Part shown: positions 1 to 8,409 of the stretch, one piece after another
Layout: every line of letters starts with the position of its first letter
How positions within the stretch are numbered: position 1 is the stretch's first letter
DNA from: Bacillus sp. FJAT-49711
GTDB taxonomy: Bacteria > Bacillota > Bacilli > Bacillales > Bacillaceae_C
Direction: 5' to 3'
Assembly: GCF_018343715.1 (NCBI RefSeq)
Contig: NZ_JAGYPL010000002.1
Span: 504,364 to 568,363, forward strand
DNA: 64,000 nucleotides
Made by a program: the position numbers and the translations under genes
The notes under the pieces: generated by a model
Databases searched by the model: none
Told to the model about the DNA's origin: nothing
Seen by the model: only the letters and a program-made list of their open reading frames with translations

Positions 1-60
1 TATAAAGGATATAGTCACTTTTTGGAGAATAATATACATAAAAGATGTAGATTGGAGTCC

Positions 61-630
61 ATGAAGTTGCAAACAAATATATACTTAGTTAGGCATGCCC
101 ATTCAACATACACACCTGATGAGCTAGGGCGGCCATTATCTGAGCAAGGAGTTAATGACAGCCATTTAGTAACAGAACAGCTTAAGAGTGAAAATATTGA
201 TTTTGTTATTTCAAGCCCTTATAAGCGTGCGATTCAAACTGTTGAAGGGATATCAAAATGGATAGATAAAGAGATTATTATAGAAGAAGGATTTAAGGAA
301 AGGAAGCTTGCTAAGGGTCCCGTTGAAGATTTTATTGAAGCCATTACGATAGTATGGGAAAATCCCAACTTCGCTTGGAAAGGTGGAGAATCTAATATTT
401 CTGCCCAAAAGAGGGGAGTAGACATTACGTTTAAGATACTGAAAAAGTATGAAGGAAAGAATATTGTAATCGGAACCCATGGAAATATCATGGTCCTTAT
501 TATGAATTATTTTGATTCGAAATTTGATTTTACATTTTGGCAAAAACTTGATATGCCTGATATTTATAGACTTACTTTTGAAGGAACACAACTTGTAGAG
601 GTGAAACGAATTTGGAGAAAAGACAATTGA
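61..630 (+). CDS. Histidine phosphatase family protein (phosphoglycerate-mutase-like)
   Basis: This is a cytoplasmic phosphatase/mutase of the histidine phosphatase superfamily, about 189 residues. The signature LVRHAHS sits within the first 15 residues and contains the histidine that is phosphorylated during catalysis. A second conserved histidine is in GTHGN near residue 150, and the SSPYKRAIQT segment is the usual phosphate-binding arginine region. The ATG at 61 puts the RHA motif at the normal distance from the N-terminus. A TTG at 22 would add 13 residues and is preceded by AAAGGAT, so it cannot be excluded. The 3' end overlaps the next gene by 19 bases, which suggests co-translation. 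The substrate cannot be read from the sequence. Confidence 0.85.
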   Translation: MKLQTNIYLVRHAHSTYTPDELGRPLSEQGVNDSHLVTEQLKSENIDFVISSPYKRAIQTVEGISKWIDKEIIIEEGFKERKLAKGPVEDFIEAITIVWENPNFAWKGGESNISAQKRGVDITFKILKKYEGKNIVIGTHGNIMVLIMNYFDSKFDFTFWQKLDMPDIYRLTFEGTQLVEVKRIWRKDN

Positions 631-1352
631 ACAAATTGAACGCAATACAAGCTGCAGCACAATTTATTTCAGAGCAATTTCCAAATTGCCATGGAGCATT
701 ATTGGCGGGGAGTGTTGTGAGAGGAGAAGGAACGGAAACCTCTGATCTGGATATTGTTATTTTCGATAAAACCTTGGAGTCCGCATTTAGAGAATCATTA
801 ATTGCGCTTGGCTGGCCAATTGAGATCTTTGTTCATAATTTGAGCTCTTACAAATACTTTTTCCAACTGGATAGTGAAAGAGCTAAACCATCCTTGCCGA
901 AAATGGTTTCTGAAGGGATTGTTATAAAAGATGAAGGGGTTATTCAAACCATTAAAAAGGAAGCGAATGAATTATTAGACAGAGGTCCGGATAAATGGTC
1001 GGAAGAAACCATCATCACGAAACGATACTTCATTACGGATACGTTGGATGATTTTATCGGCAGCAACAGTCGGGCCGAAGATATATTTATTGCAAATGCT
1101 TTGGCAGATCTCGTTCATGAATTTGTTTTGCGGATGAATGGACGGTGGATTGGCTCGTCAAAATGGATTGTGCGCGCGCTAAAACAATACGATGCCGCCT
1201 TTGCTGATGAGTTTGTGATCGCCTTTGATGAATTTTATCGATTACATAAAAAAGATAAAATCATTATATTAGTAGATAAAGTGTTAGAGCCGTATGGAGG
1301 AAGACTATTCGATGGTTTTTCAATTGGGAAAAGTGATTCTACTCATAGTTGA
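612..1352 (+). CDS. Nucleotidyltransferase-domain protein (Pol-beta/MNT fold)
   Basis: The N-terminus holds the nucleotidyltransferase signature: LLAGSVVRGEG followed by SDLDIVIF, that is GS followed by DxD, with the two aspartates expected to bind the catalytic metal. The C-terminal ~150 residues are helical and resemble the substrate domain of aminoglycoside-type or stand-alone nucleotidyltransferases. The TTG start at 612 is supported by AGAGGTG about eight bases upstream, inside the preceding gene, and the two genes overlap by 19 bases. It may nucleotidylate a small molecule or a protein. The substrate is unknown and no antitoxin-like partner is adjacent. A weak hairpin (1348-1367) spans the stop codon. 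Confidence 0.75.
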   Translation: MEKRQLNKLNAIQAAAQFISEQFPNCHGALLAGSVVRGEGTETSDLDIVIFDKTLESAFRESLIALGWPIEIFVHNLSSYKYFFQLDSERAKPSLPKMVSEGIVIKDEGVIQTIKKEANELLDRGPDKWSEETIITKRYFITDTLDDFIGSNSRAEDIFIANALADLVHEFVLRMNGRWIGSSKWIVRALKQYDAAFADEFVIAFDEFYRLHKKDKIIILVDKVLEPYGGRLFDGFSIGKSDSTHS

Positions 1353-1411
1353 ATCACCTTATTCAACCAACAGTTGATAGGTGGATGGGGAAAGGCATGC
1401 TACGATAAATA

Positions 1412-1430
1412 TTGACAGTGCGCGCTGTAC
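1412..1430 (+). promoter_or_regulatory. Promoter-proximal imperfect palindrome before the XRE regulator
   Basis: TTGACA at 1412 could be a -35 element. It overlaps the imperfect palindrome ACAGTGCGCGCTGT (1415-1428), which has one mismatched pair on each side. Its position in the promoter of a DNA-binding protein gene suggests an autoregulatory operator, but the -10 element is poor and only one copy is seen. Confidence 0.3.
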
Positions 1431-1454
1431 TTATATCCAAATGGAGGAGTTCAT

Positions 1455-2378
1455 ATGCTCGATACGAGAAAAATTGGTGCATACATTTCCAAACTTAGAA
1501 AAGATCAAGATATGACGCAAATGGAATTGGCAGATCAACTTAATGTTAGCCATCAAGCTGTTTCTAAATGGGAGCGGGGAGAGTCGTTGCCAGATATCGG
1601 CACGCTTCCTGTGTTGGCACAATTATTTGGTCAAACGGTAGATGACATTATGAATGGCGGGGCTGAAAGAGAAAATCGAAAGTTTCAGCATATCGGTAAA
1701 ATCGTTGAAAAGATGACAGAGGACCAAACAGAGGAAGTAGCGGAAATGATTAATACTGGTGAAGTAGATGTAGAGGAACTCGTTGAGGTAGCTCCAATTG
1801 TTAAAACTAGCAAATTAAAAAAAGTTGCCGAACATTTAGATGCCGAAAGTTTTAGTATGGAGATCATTGTTAGGCTCGCTCCATTCTTGGATTCGGAAAC
1901 ATTGGATGACCTAGTCGGCCATGCAATTGAGGGTGAAGTACAATGGGAAGTCGTTACGAAATTAGCTCCTTTTCTAAGTCAATGGACATTAAATCAATTA
2001 GTCGATAAATCAATTGATGGGACCATTGACGTGCAAGAGTTAGTCAGACTTGCGCCGTTCCTCGGAAGAGACCAACTCGATAAGTTAGTTCACCATGCCG
2101 AAGAGGGGAGTTTTAGCTGGAATATTGTCCAGTCACTTGCTCCATTCATTAGTAAAGAAACATTAGGCCGCCTCGTCATTCAAGTAGTGGATGGTAAATT
2201 AGATGCGAGTCGGATAGTAAGTCTCGCTCCATTTTTAGATAAGGAGCATATTGATAAATTAATTAATGAAGTAGAGATGGAAAATCTAAACCCGGATATT
2301 CTTGCAAGTCTTGCCCCTTTTATTGACCAAGGGACATTGAGAAATTTGGTTACTAGTTTAATAACGAAGCGTGTTTGA
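1455..2378 (+). CDS. XRE-family regulator with C-terminal ~31-residue repeats
   Basis: Residues 1-65 are a canonical Cro/CI helix-turn-helix (TQMELADQLNVSHQAVSKWERGE spread over the recognition helices), so the protein should bind DNA. From about residue 95 to the end the chain is built of seven to eight degenerate ~31-residue repeats with the core (V/L)xxLAPF(L/I)xxxxLxxLV, such as IVRLAPFL, VTKLAPFL, LVRLAPFL, VQSLAPFI, IVSLAPFL and ILASLAPF. This predicts a helical solenoid. A GGAGG lies eight bases before the ATG. XRE proteins usually carry a sensor or oligomerisation module at this position, but I do not recognise this repeat as a named domain. Ligand and target genes are unknown. Confidence 0.85.
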   Translation: MLDTRKIGAYISKLRKDQDMTQMELADQLNVSHQAVSKWERGESLPDIGTLPVLAQLFGQTVDDIMNGGAERENRKFQHIGKIVEKMTEDQTEEVAEMINTGEVDVEELVEVAPIVKTSKLKKVAEHLDAESFSMEIIVRLAPFLDSETLDDLVGHAIEGEVQWEVVTKLAPFLSQWTLNQLVDKSIDGTIDVQELVRLAPFLGRDQLDKLVHHAEEGSFSWNIVQSLAPFISKETLGRLVIQVVDGKLDASRIVSLAPFLDKEHIDKLINEVEMENLNPDILASLAPFIDQGTLRNLVTSLITKRV

Positions 2379-2390
2379 CATAGTATTGAA

Positions 2391-2541
2391 AGAGGCTGGG
2401 ACATAACTAAAACAATCAAACCTAAAGACGAACAATGATCTAACTAAGCGCAGTATATTTCCGGAGCGGGTATATACACTAAACAACCTATTGTTCGGAT
2501 TTATCTTTGTCTGAAATAGTTATGTCCTGGTCTCTTTTTTT
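2391..2541 (+). repeat. GGCTGGGACATAAC-type intergenic hairpin element
   Basis: An 18-19 base left arm (AGAGGCTGGGACATAACTA, from 2391) pairs with a nearly perfect right arm (2517-2535) followed by a run of seven T. A second, inner pairing uses GAACAAT and ATTGTTC. The whole could fold into one ~145-nt structured RNA ending in a terminator for the XRE gene. Arms of this kind recur between genes in many Firmicutes; only this copy was seen here. Confidence 0.65.
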
Positions 2542-2605
2542 ATTAATAAAGGAGTTTTGGAGTCATTCACAGAATACATCAGTTAAAACACTAGTAGGAG
2601 TGCTA

Positions 2606-3049
2606 ATGATGGAAGCTGTTATTGTTAATCAAGAAAAAACCTTAATTTTATTCGGTTTTTCCAAGCTTCATGATCCAAGCAGGGCATATAGTGAAACGAT
2701 GTTTGAACTGTTGGATCGAGTTTGGGAGGAGGTAAGAAATAAAAACCTCTCTCATAAAGGCATTAATCATGTCGTTTATGATACTGGTCAGATCGTATTT
2801 GCCGGGATTGAATTGATATCGCCATCTGAAGAAAATTCATTGTTGGAACAAAGGGTTATTCACTTTAAAAAGTATGCTTATTGCAAACATAATGGACCAT
2901 ATAGTGAGTTAGACAAAACTTATAAAAAAATTCAATCGGTTCTAGAGATTTCGGGAGAAGATCATCAGCTTCCGATAATGGAGATTTATGGACATTGGAA
3001 TGAGGATGAATCGAAGCTTGAAACGGAGATAATTTATATTCTCGAATAA
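2606..3049 (+). CDS. GyrI-like / AraC effector-binding-domain protein
   Basis: This is a ~147-residue stand-alone effector-binding domain (GyrI-like, SHS2 fold) of the kind that binds small hydrophobic or cationic ligands and is otherwise fused to MerR or AraC regulators. Typical features are the late motif KYAYCKHNGPYSEL and the C-terminal METEIIYILE-like strand. A longer reading from 2507 would run into the upstream repeat element, so the start is placed at the ATG pair at 2606/2609, which follows TAGGAG by five or eight bases. No DNA-binding domain is present. The role is probably ligand sequestration or sensing, inferred only from the fold. Confidence 0.7.
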   Translation: MMEAVIVNQEKTLILFGFSKLHDPSRAYSETMFELLDRVWEEVRNKNLSHKGINHVVYDTGQIVFAGIELISPSEENSLLEQRVIHFKKYAYCKHNGPYSELDKTYKKIQSVLEISGEDHQLPIMEIYGHWNEDESKLETEIIYILE

Positions 3050-3163
3050 AATGATAAGTACAAAAATACTAATTCGATTTTCTTGATGGTAATAAGGAAA
3101 CGATTTAGTCCTTTGAAAATACGCATCATAATTAAAGATTTGGAGTAAGGAGATAGATTAATA

Positions 3164-3667
3164 ATGGACTATCGAATTTTAATGAAAGAAGATGCGGAGA
3201 TCTATCAAAAATTAAGATTAGAAGCTTTACAAACAAATCCAGAAGCATTTGGGTCTACATATGAACGAGAAGTCCATTTTACACGAAAAGACATAGAGCA
3301 CAGGATTGAACCAACCGTTGATAAATTTGTATTGGGAGCTTTTGAGAAAGAATCATTAGTTGCTACGGCCAGATTTGTTCAGGAGATGGATTGCAAAACA
3401 AGCCATAAAGGATATATATATGGCATGTATGTTTCACCCTCGTATCGTGGAAAAGGAATTGGACATGAACTACTAAAAAGAGTAATGGAAAAGGCAAAAT
3501 TACAGGATCGATTAGAACAAATCACTTTAACGGTAGTTTCGGATAACTTTAGCGCAAAAATGCTATATGAGAAAATGGGATTTAAAGTATTTGCTACGGA
3601 GAAAAATGCATTAAAGGTCGATGATGTCTACTATGATGAAGATTGGTTAGTCTATTTTCTAAATTAG
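3164..3667 (+). CDS. GNAT-family N-acetyltransferase
   Basis: This is a 167-residue acetyl-CoA-dependent N-acetyltransferase. The acetyl-CoA pyrophosphate loop is visible in the segment MYVSPSYRGKGIGHELL (motif A, R/Q-x-x-G-x-G/A). It is followed by the LTVVSDNFSAKMLYEKMGF segment typical of motif B, where the asparagine and tyrosine are usually conserved. The N-terminus (YRILMKEDAEIYQKLRLEAL) is standard for the family. AAGGAGA precedes the ATG. The gene ends just before a bidirectional terminator that separates it from the convergent LacI gene. The acceptor substrate cannot be deduced. Confidence 0.85.
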   Translation: MDYRILMKEDAEIYQKLRLEALQTNPEAFGSTYEREVHFTRKDIEHRIEPTVDKFVLGAFEKESLVATARFVQEMDCKTSHKGYIYGMYVSPSYRGKGIGHELLKRVMEKAKLQDRLEQITLTVVSDNFSAKMLYEKMGFKVFATEKNALKVDDVYYDEDWLVYFLN

Positions 3668-3690
3668 GAAACTTTATAATTCAACTCGAG

Positions 3691-3721
3691 AAAAGGTGTC
3701 CGGATGAATCCCGACACCTTT
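3691..3721. terminator. Bidirectional terminator
   Basis: An AAAGGTGTC/GACACCTTT hairpin with a short loop lies between two convergent genes. A-rich and T-rich flanks on either side suit termination in both directions. Confidence 0.75.
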
Positions 3722-3725
3722 CAAC

Positions 3726-4694
3726 TTATAATAACTTCCCGACAGAACCGCCCTTAACCAACTCAACGGTAATTTCCAGTGGTTCAGTTTTCTCATTTTT
3801 TATTAATTGAATTAATTGTTCAGCTGCTTTCGAACCCCAGTCTTTTTTTGAATAATGGATTGTCGATAGTCTAGGATGAACATATTGGGACACTTCAATA
3901 TCATCAAAACCAATAATATGAATATGTTCGCCAACGATGTATTCAGTTCCTGCCAAATAATTATACATTCCGATTGCCATTTCATCGTTGAAACAGAAGA
4001 CGGCAACAGGATTCGTATAGTTTTGTATGATTTGTTGAGCTGCATGTTCTCCCGATGGCTTGTCAAAGTCGCCTCTTATGATTTGATAAGAAATAGAAGG
4101 ATGGTTTTCCATTAGCTCTTGTACAAAGTGCAATCTTTGTTCAGAGTCGTAGGAACCTGGTGAGCCTGATACGAACACCATTTGATCGTGTCTGTGCTCA
4201 ATCAAGAAGTTCACTGCCAGCTCAGCGCCCATTTTATTATCGAGCAGCACGCGCTCGATATTAGGGTGCTCAATTTCCCGATCAAGGACAACGAGCTTGT
4301 GACCGCGCTCTGCATAGGTTATAAGTTCCTCATCAGGAAAAGTAGCATCTAGAATAATCGCGCCATCAATGATACCTTCTGGCAAAAAACGGTGAGACTC
4401 TTTTCCCGTACATACAATCAAATCATAGTCTTTAAGATTCAAGGTTTCCCGCATTCCATGTAAGAGCTGCCCAAAAAATGGCCCGCTATAATCCGTTAAA
4501 AAAGCTCCGATGATTTTTGTTTTGCGTTTTTTTAATGTTCTTGCGGCTGCGTTCGGTATGTAATTCAATTCTTTTGCGATTGCAAGTATCTTGGCACTTG
4601 TTTCTTCTGTCACTTTCGGGCTGCCGTTCAGCGCATAAGAGACGGTTGAAATCGAAACACCTGCTTTTTTCGCTATATCTTTTATGCTCACCAT
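3726..4694 (-). CDS. LacI-family transcriptional repressor
   Basis: This is a 322-residue LacI/GalR regulator. The N-terminal helix-turn-helix reads VSIKDIAKKAGVSISTVSYALNG, with the hinge LNYIPNAAARTLKK, followed by a periplasmic-binding-protein-like sugar sensor (DGAIILDATFP, IIGFDDIEVSQYVHPRLSTI). The ATG at 4694 is chosen because GGAGAGAG lies eight bases upstream and it gives the family's usual N-terminus. Longer readings add an unrelated leader. It lies 3' of the phosphorylase gene, with a terminator between them, so it has its own promoter. Two palindromes upstream of the phosphorylase are its most likely operators. The effector is probably a glucan-derived sugar, which is an inference from context. 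Confidence 0.9.
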   Translation of the reverse strand: MVSIKDIAKKAGVSISTVSYALNGSPKVTEETSAKILAIAKELNYIPNAAARTLKKRKTKIIGAFLTDYSGPFFGQLLHGMRETLNLKDYDLIVCTGKESHRFLPEGIIDGAIILDATFPDEELITYAERGHKLVVLDREIEHPNIERVLLDNKMGAELAVNFLIEHRHDQMVFVSGSPGSYDSEQRLHFVQELMENHPSISYQIIRGDFDKPSGEHAAQQIIQNYTNPVAVFCFNDEMAIGMYNYLAGTEYIVGEHIHIIGFDDIEVSQYVHPRLSTIHYSKKDWGSKAAEQLIQLIKNEKTEPLEITVELVKGGSVGKLL

Positions 4695-4771
4695 GACGCT
4701 CTCTCCATTCTTACAAATCCACTTACTTCTAATGTATCGATAGTTTCTGATTTTGACAATCACTAAAAACA

Positions 4772-4801
4772 AAAGCAGCGGTCAAAAATGCCGCCGCTTT
4801 T
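4772..4801 (-). terminator. Terminator after the GH94 gene
   Basis: On the minus strand an AAAGCGGCGG-type stem closes on CCGCTGCTTT and runs into a T-rich tail. It separates the phosphorylase transcript from the downstream lacI-type gene. Confidence 0.7.
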
Positions 4802-4805
4802 GCTG

Positions 4806-7800
4806 TTAAATGGATATTTCTATTATATTTTGTCCTGTATTCAATCGGTTAATCCAATCTTCTTTTGTTATAAGGAATCCGCCTTTACGGTATGGATTCT
4901 CAATCCGGTCTGCAGCCAACGCTTCACCATTTATTTTAACTAAACGTTCAGCAACACCTGTCAACTTGTAGATAAAGGTAACTGGATTCCCATCAATTTC
5001 AAAATCAAAGTGAAGACCGTCTAATGTATCAGGGAGTACTGGATCGATAATTAAGTCACCCGCGGCAATACGAATACCAAGAACATTTGAAATTAATTGA
5101 TTCATATAAATTCCCGGGCCGCTTGAGTAAATGCGCCAACCGCCTTTGACAGCAACAGAACCTGTTCTTAATTCATTAAATCTTTCTTGAGCTTCATAGC
5201 GTGTGTTAAACTTTCCGTCCGAGCTGCTGAAATATGAATTACTTTGACGAATTTCAGCATTTGGAACAGCTTGCTGAATGCTGACTGGATTGATAATTTC
5301 AAGCCCTCTCCATGCATCTTGTGCTTTTCCAAGTTTCGCCATTGCTTCAATATAGCGAATATGAGCATGAACATATTGTAATCCAACTTCCCGTCCAAAG
5401 TTAGACGCTTGTTCAGCACGCTTGAAATTAGTACTTACTCCACCTTCATAGTTTGCAGGGCGATTCATCAATCGCACTCCATCTGGACAGAAGAACTTCT
5501 CTTGAATCAGTTCATAATGCGCTTCTGCTTGTTCCGGTGTTAATAGCTCACTGATCATGCTGCGTGTCATTGGTAAAAGACGATAATGAATTCCAGTTAT
5601 TGTATCTTCAGGGTGAAGCATTTTTTCTGGCTGGCCAGCTTTTTCCATGTACAAGAATCCAGGAATGATATTGGATGGTGCCATATACTTGTGGAAATCA
5701 GCGTTAATACCAGCTGCTAGTTCGTATAATTCTTTTGATTCTTCAGGATTAACTTTTTCAAGTGCTGTTGCCAACTGTCTAATAGATTGATAAGTAAGGG
5801 AGACTGTCCAGCTGCTTGCCATATATTGTTTTAGTTGAGCATTGGCTGGTTGTAGCGTGTCATCCCAATCCCCATCTCCGTATGAAGATAAGTACGTATC
5901 GTGTAAGAAATGATTTTTAATATAGTCAATTTCTTTTTTAGCGTGATCGAAAATCGTTGCAGTTTCTTCCGTAAACTGGAAGCTGCTTCGATCCATATAT
6001 GGAACTTCTTCTTCTAGAATTCCAAAATCCTGCGTTACGTTTAAATAATCGCTCAACACTTTCAATGGCCAAACAATGATGTCTCCGTGACTTTCTCCAG
6101 CTTGAATGTTTAAATAACGATCAAACATAAACCATTGCGGCCAGTTTCCGTCGTCTTCGAATTGATGAGAGAAGACAGTTTTTACAATATCTTTCACTAC
6201 ATCATATTTTTGAGTGGCCATAAAATATTCAACTGGACCTTGGCACACATCACGTGTTCCCCAAGCTGCACCGCCATATTGCTCTAGTCCGTGTGGAACA
6301 GAATAGTGAACGAGCATATTATGCGTGTACCACCAAGCAAGGGAATTGAATTTTTCAATCGATTCTGGTGTTGAATCTTGAAGGGATAGCTTAAATCCAT
6401 TCATCGTTTTCTTGAAGAATTCACGGTATTTTTCAATTTCATCTGCCACTTTACGCTCAGCGAAAGGCACGATCTTACCATGTAAAAGACCTTGAACTGT
6501 CATGGACCAATCAGCTGTTTCTTTTACTTCCAAAACAACAAGAGATGCAGAATTGGCGGCCACATTTTCAGCTAAAATCTGCTCGTCTGCTACTGTAAAA
6601 TCTGCTCCCGTTACGCGCAAACGATATGTTAAGTCAGGATAATTATTTTTATTAAAAGCACTTTGACCTGCTTTAAATGTAAGAACTTCATTTGTTTTTT
6701 CCATAATAAATGGCGATTGATACTCATTGGCATCCATAATAACTTGATTTGTAACAAGGTACGGATAAGCATTGCCGCTTAGCGTACGGATTTGTAAATG
6801 TACTTCTGTAGAATCAACCGTAGTAAAGTTAGTAATAACAATCGTGTCGTTAGCTGTTTTATAATACCAACGTGCGTAGTTAAAGCCTAATTCAAATAGA
6901 GAAGGCATCGTTAACAGTTGATATTGGCCATTCATTTTTACATAAATGCGTTGCCCGGAAGTTTTCATTACGTTTAGAGCATTTCTAGCATTTGTATTAA
7001 ATTTGTTAAAAGAAGTATTGCCGATTACGAGCTGGCAGTTGAAAATCCCGTACATATAGGATGTCGTTGTAATAACTTCTTCAATGTCTTTTACGTTGTT
7101 TCCACTCATCAAAATATGTCCATGCGGCCGTTCAACTAACAGTTCTTTTTCCTTCAAGACAATGTGTTCATGTGTATCTGTAAAGAAAGAAAGAAGTGTC
7201 TCATCCGCCCATTCCTCTTGATGCCGATTCGGGAAGAGATGGTTGATTTCTTCCATTGTCATTGACTGAGTTTGCAGTGTTTCACCAATCGAAGGAGAGA
7301 TGGATACATTCTCAGTATAATGAAAATCCTTTGTTTCAGTTTGTTTCACTTCGTCCCATGCATCCATTATTTCCTGTTCAAATTCCAAGGAAGTAATCGC
7401 TTCTGCATGATTTTCTTTAAATAGACCATAAAATACGAATTGCGTAGAACCGGAAAGTTTCACGCGCTCTGATTGAAGTGCCGTATACGTAAATTCGTAT
7501 TGATATACTTCATTGGCGAGCGTTGCTTTAGACAATGCTTCCGGTTTGTTTGTTTCTTTATAACATTTTCCGAAAAATTGAAATCCGTCAGTTGAATAAC
7601 CAACCAACTTCGATAATGCACCTTGCTGTAAATAAGGGAAGCCTGTTGATTGCGGTTGGTTTTGACGAGAGCAAACAATATAGCCTCTCTTTTCATCGTT
7701 AAATACTTTATTGTCTACGTATTGGGACATATATGATTCATTGGAACGAACCGCTCCTTGATCCGCAAGGCCGATGTCCTGTGCATAAATAACATCTATT

Positions 7801-8150
7801 TCTACACCGGAACCATCTACTACTACGTCCCAAAACCAAATGTTTTGCTGTGTTAATGTAAAGGTAACTTTATATTTTACTTGCTTGTAAGAGCCTTCCC
7901 AACAAGCTTGATTGTTATAATAAGAGAACTTGCTAGCAGATTGCACGCCTAATAGAGGAATTGCTTCGATTTTTTCATCTTCATGAAAACGTAAATAAAT
8001 ATTATTTAACGAGCCATCAATTGGATTTGCGATCCATTGACTGATCATAAGATGGTTGGAGGCAGCAACATGCAAATCGCCACTGTTTAAAAACGAAAAT
8101 TGCATATCTCCCGCCGTCATCTTAATCGTTGAATCTGTAATAGTAGTCAT
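4806..8150 (-). CDS. GH94-type glycoside phosphorylase, probable 1,2-beta-oligoglucan phosphorylase
   Basis: At 1114 residues this is far longer than cellobiose phosphorylase (~800). It matches the length of the GH94 subgroup represented by Listeria innocua Lin1839, the 1,2-beta-oligoglucan (sophoro-oligosaccharide) phosphorylase. The enzyme would cleave the sugar chain with inorganic phosphate to yield alpha-glucose 1-phosphate in the cytoplasm. The catalytic (alpha/alpha)6 barrel is in the C-terminal half. GDGDWDDTL near residue 757 corresponds to the family's general-acid aspartate motif, and GGAAWGTRDVCQGP near residue 640 is also typical. There is no signal peptide. The start is supported by GGGAG. 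The subfamily assignment rests on length and remembered similarity, so the linkage specificity needs testing. Confidence 0.75.
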   Translation of the reverse strand: MTTITDSTIKMTAGDMQFSFLNSGDLHVAASNHLMISQWIANPIDGSLNNIYLRFHEDEKIEAIPLLGVQSASKFSYYNNQACWEGSYKQVKYKVTFTLTQQNIWFWDVVVDGSGVEIDVIYAQDIGLADQGAVRSNESYMSQYVDNKVFNDEKRGYIVCSRQNQPQSTGFPYLQQGALSKLVGYSTDGFQFFGKCYKETNKPEALSKATLANEVYQYEFTYTALQSERVKLSGSTQFVFYGLFKENHAEAITSLEFEQEIMDAWDEVKQTETKDFHYTENVSISPSIGETLQTQSMTMEEINHLFPNRHQEEWADETLLSFFTDTHEHIVLKEKELLVERPHGHILMSGNNVKDIEEVITTTSYMYGIFNCQLVIGNTSFNKFNTNARNALNVMKTSGQRIYVKMNGQYQLLTMPSLFELGFNYARWYYKTANDTIVITNFTTVDSTEVHLQIRTLSGNAYPYLVTNQVIMDANEYQSPFIMEKTNEVLTFKAGQSAFNKNNYPDLTYRLRVTGADFTVADEQILAENVAANSASLVVLEVKETADWSMTVQGLLHGKIVPFAERKVADEIEKYREFFKKTMNGFKLSLQDSTPESIEKFNSLAWWYTHNMLVHYSVPHGLEQYGGAAWGTRDVCQGPVEYFMATQKYDVVKDIVKTVFSHQFEDDGNWPQWFMFDRYLNIQAGESHGDIIVWPLKVLSDYLNVTQDFGILEEEVPYMDRSSFQFTEETATIFDHAKKEIDYIKNHFLHDTYLSSYGDGDWDDTLQPANAQLKQYMASSWTVSLTYQSIRQLATALEKVNPEESKELYELAAGINADFHKYMAPSNIIPGFLYMEKAGQPEKMLHPEDTITGIHYRLLPMTRSMISELLTPEQAEAHYELIQEKFFCPDGVRLMNRPANYEGGVSTNFKRAEQASNFGREVGLQYVHAHIRYIEAMAKLGKAQDAWRGLEIINPVSIQQAVPNAEIRQSNSYFSSSDGKFNTRYEAQERFNELRTGSVAVKGGWRIYSSGPGIYMNQLISNVLGIRIAAGDLIIDPVLPDTLDGLHFDFEIDGNPVTFIYKLTGVAERLVKINGEALAADRIENPYRKGGFLITKEDWINRLNTGQNIIEISI

Positions 8151-8184
8151 GATTAACTCCCTCGAATCATTGATATTTTATCAG

Positions 8185-8206
8185 GCAATCGAAACGTTTC
8201 GATTGC
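8185..8206. promoter_or_regulatory. LacI-family operator O1
   Basis: This is a perfect 22-bp palindrome with arms GCAATCGAAAC/GTTTCGATTGC, 35 bases upstream of the GH94 start. The central CG flanked by GAAA/TTTC is the LacI/GalR operator architecture, and a LacI gene is adjacent to the phosphorylase. Confidence 0.8.
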
Positions 8207-8253
8207 TTTGTTAATTGGATTATAAACTCATTAAAATCATTAGTCAATGATAG

Positions 8254-8270
8254 AATCGAAACGTTTCAAT
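8254..8270. promoter_or_regulatory. LacI-family operator O2
   Basis: AATCGAAACGTTTCAAT shares the GAAACGTTTC core with O1 and lies about 65 bases away, suggesting looping or cooperative repression. It sits between the divergent GH94 and esterase genes and could affect both. Confidence 0.7.
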
Positions 8271-8344
8271 GGAATCATAAAAATATGCTAAAATGATAGC
8301 AAGAAAAAGTAGAAATGTTTCTAATTATCCCTTAGAGATAAACA

Positions 8345-8373
8345 TTGATATTTTTTTAGGTAGAGGGTACATT
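8345..8373 (+). promoter_or_regulatory. Candidate sigma-A promoter for the esterase operon
   Basis: TTGATA and TACATT are separated by 17 bases, 37 bases before the esterase start codon. Confidence 0.45.
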
Positions 8374-8409
8374 TTTTGTAGTGAGATAATATTACGGAGG
8401 TGGTAAAAG

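Noticed and set aside
8185-8270. CcpA cre sites upstream of the GH94 gene
   Set aside because: The TCGAAACGTTTCGA core fails several fixed cre positions (no TGWAA start, no WCA end) and fits a LacI-type local operator better.
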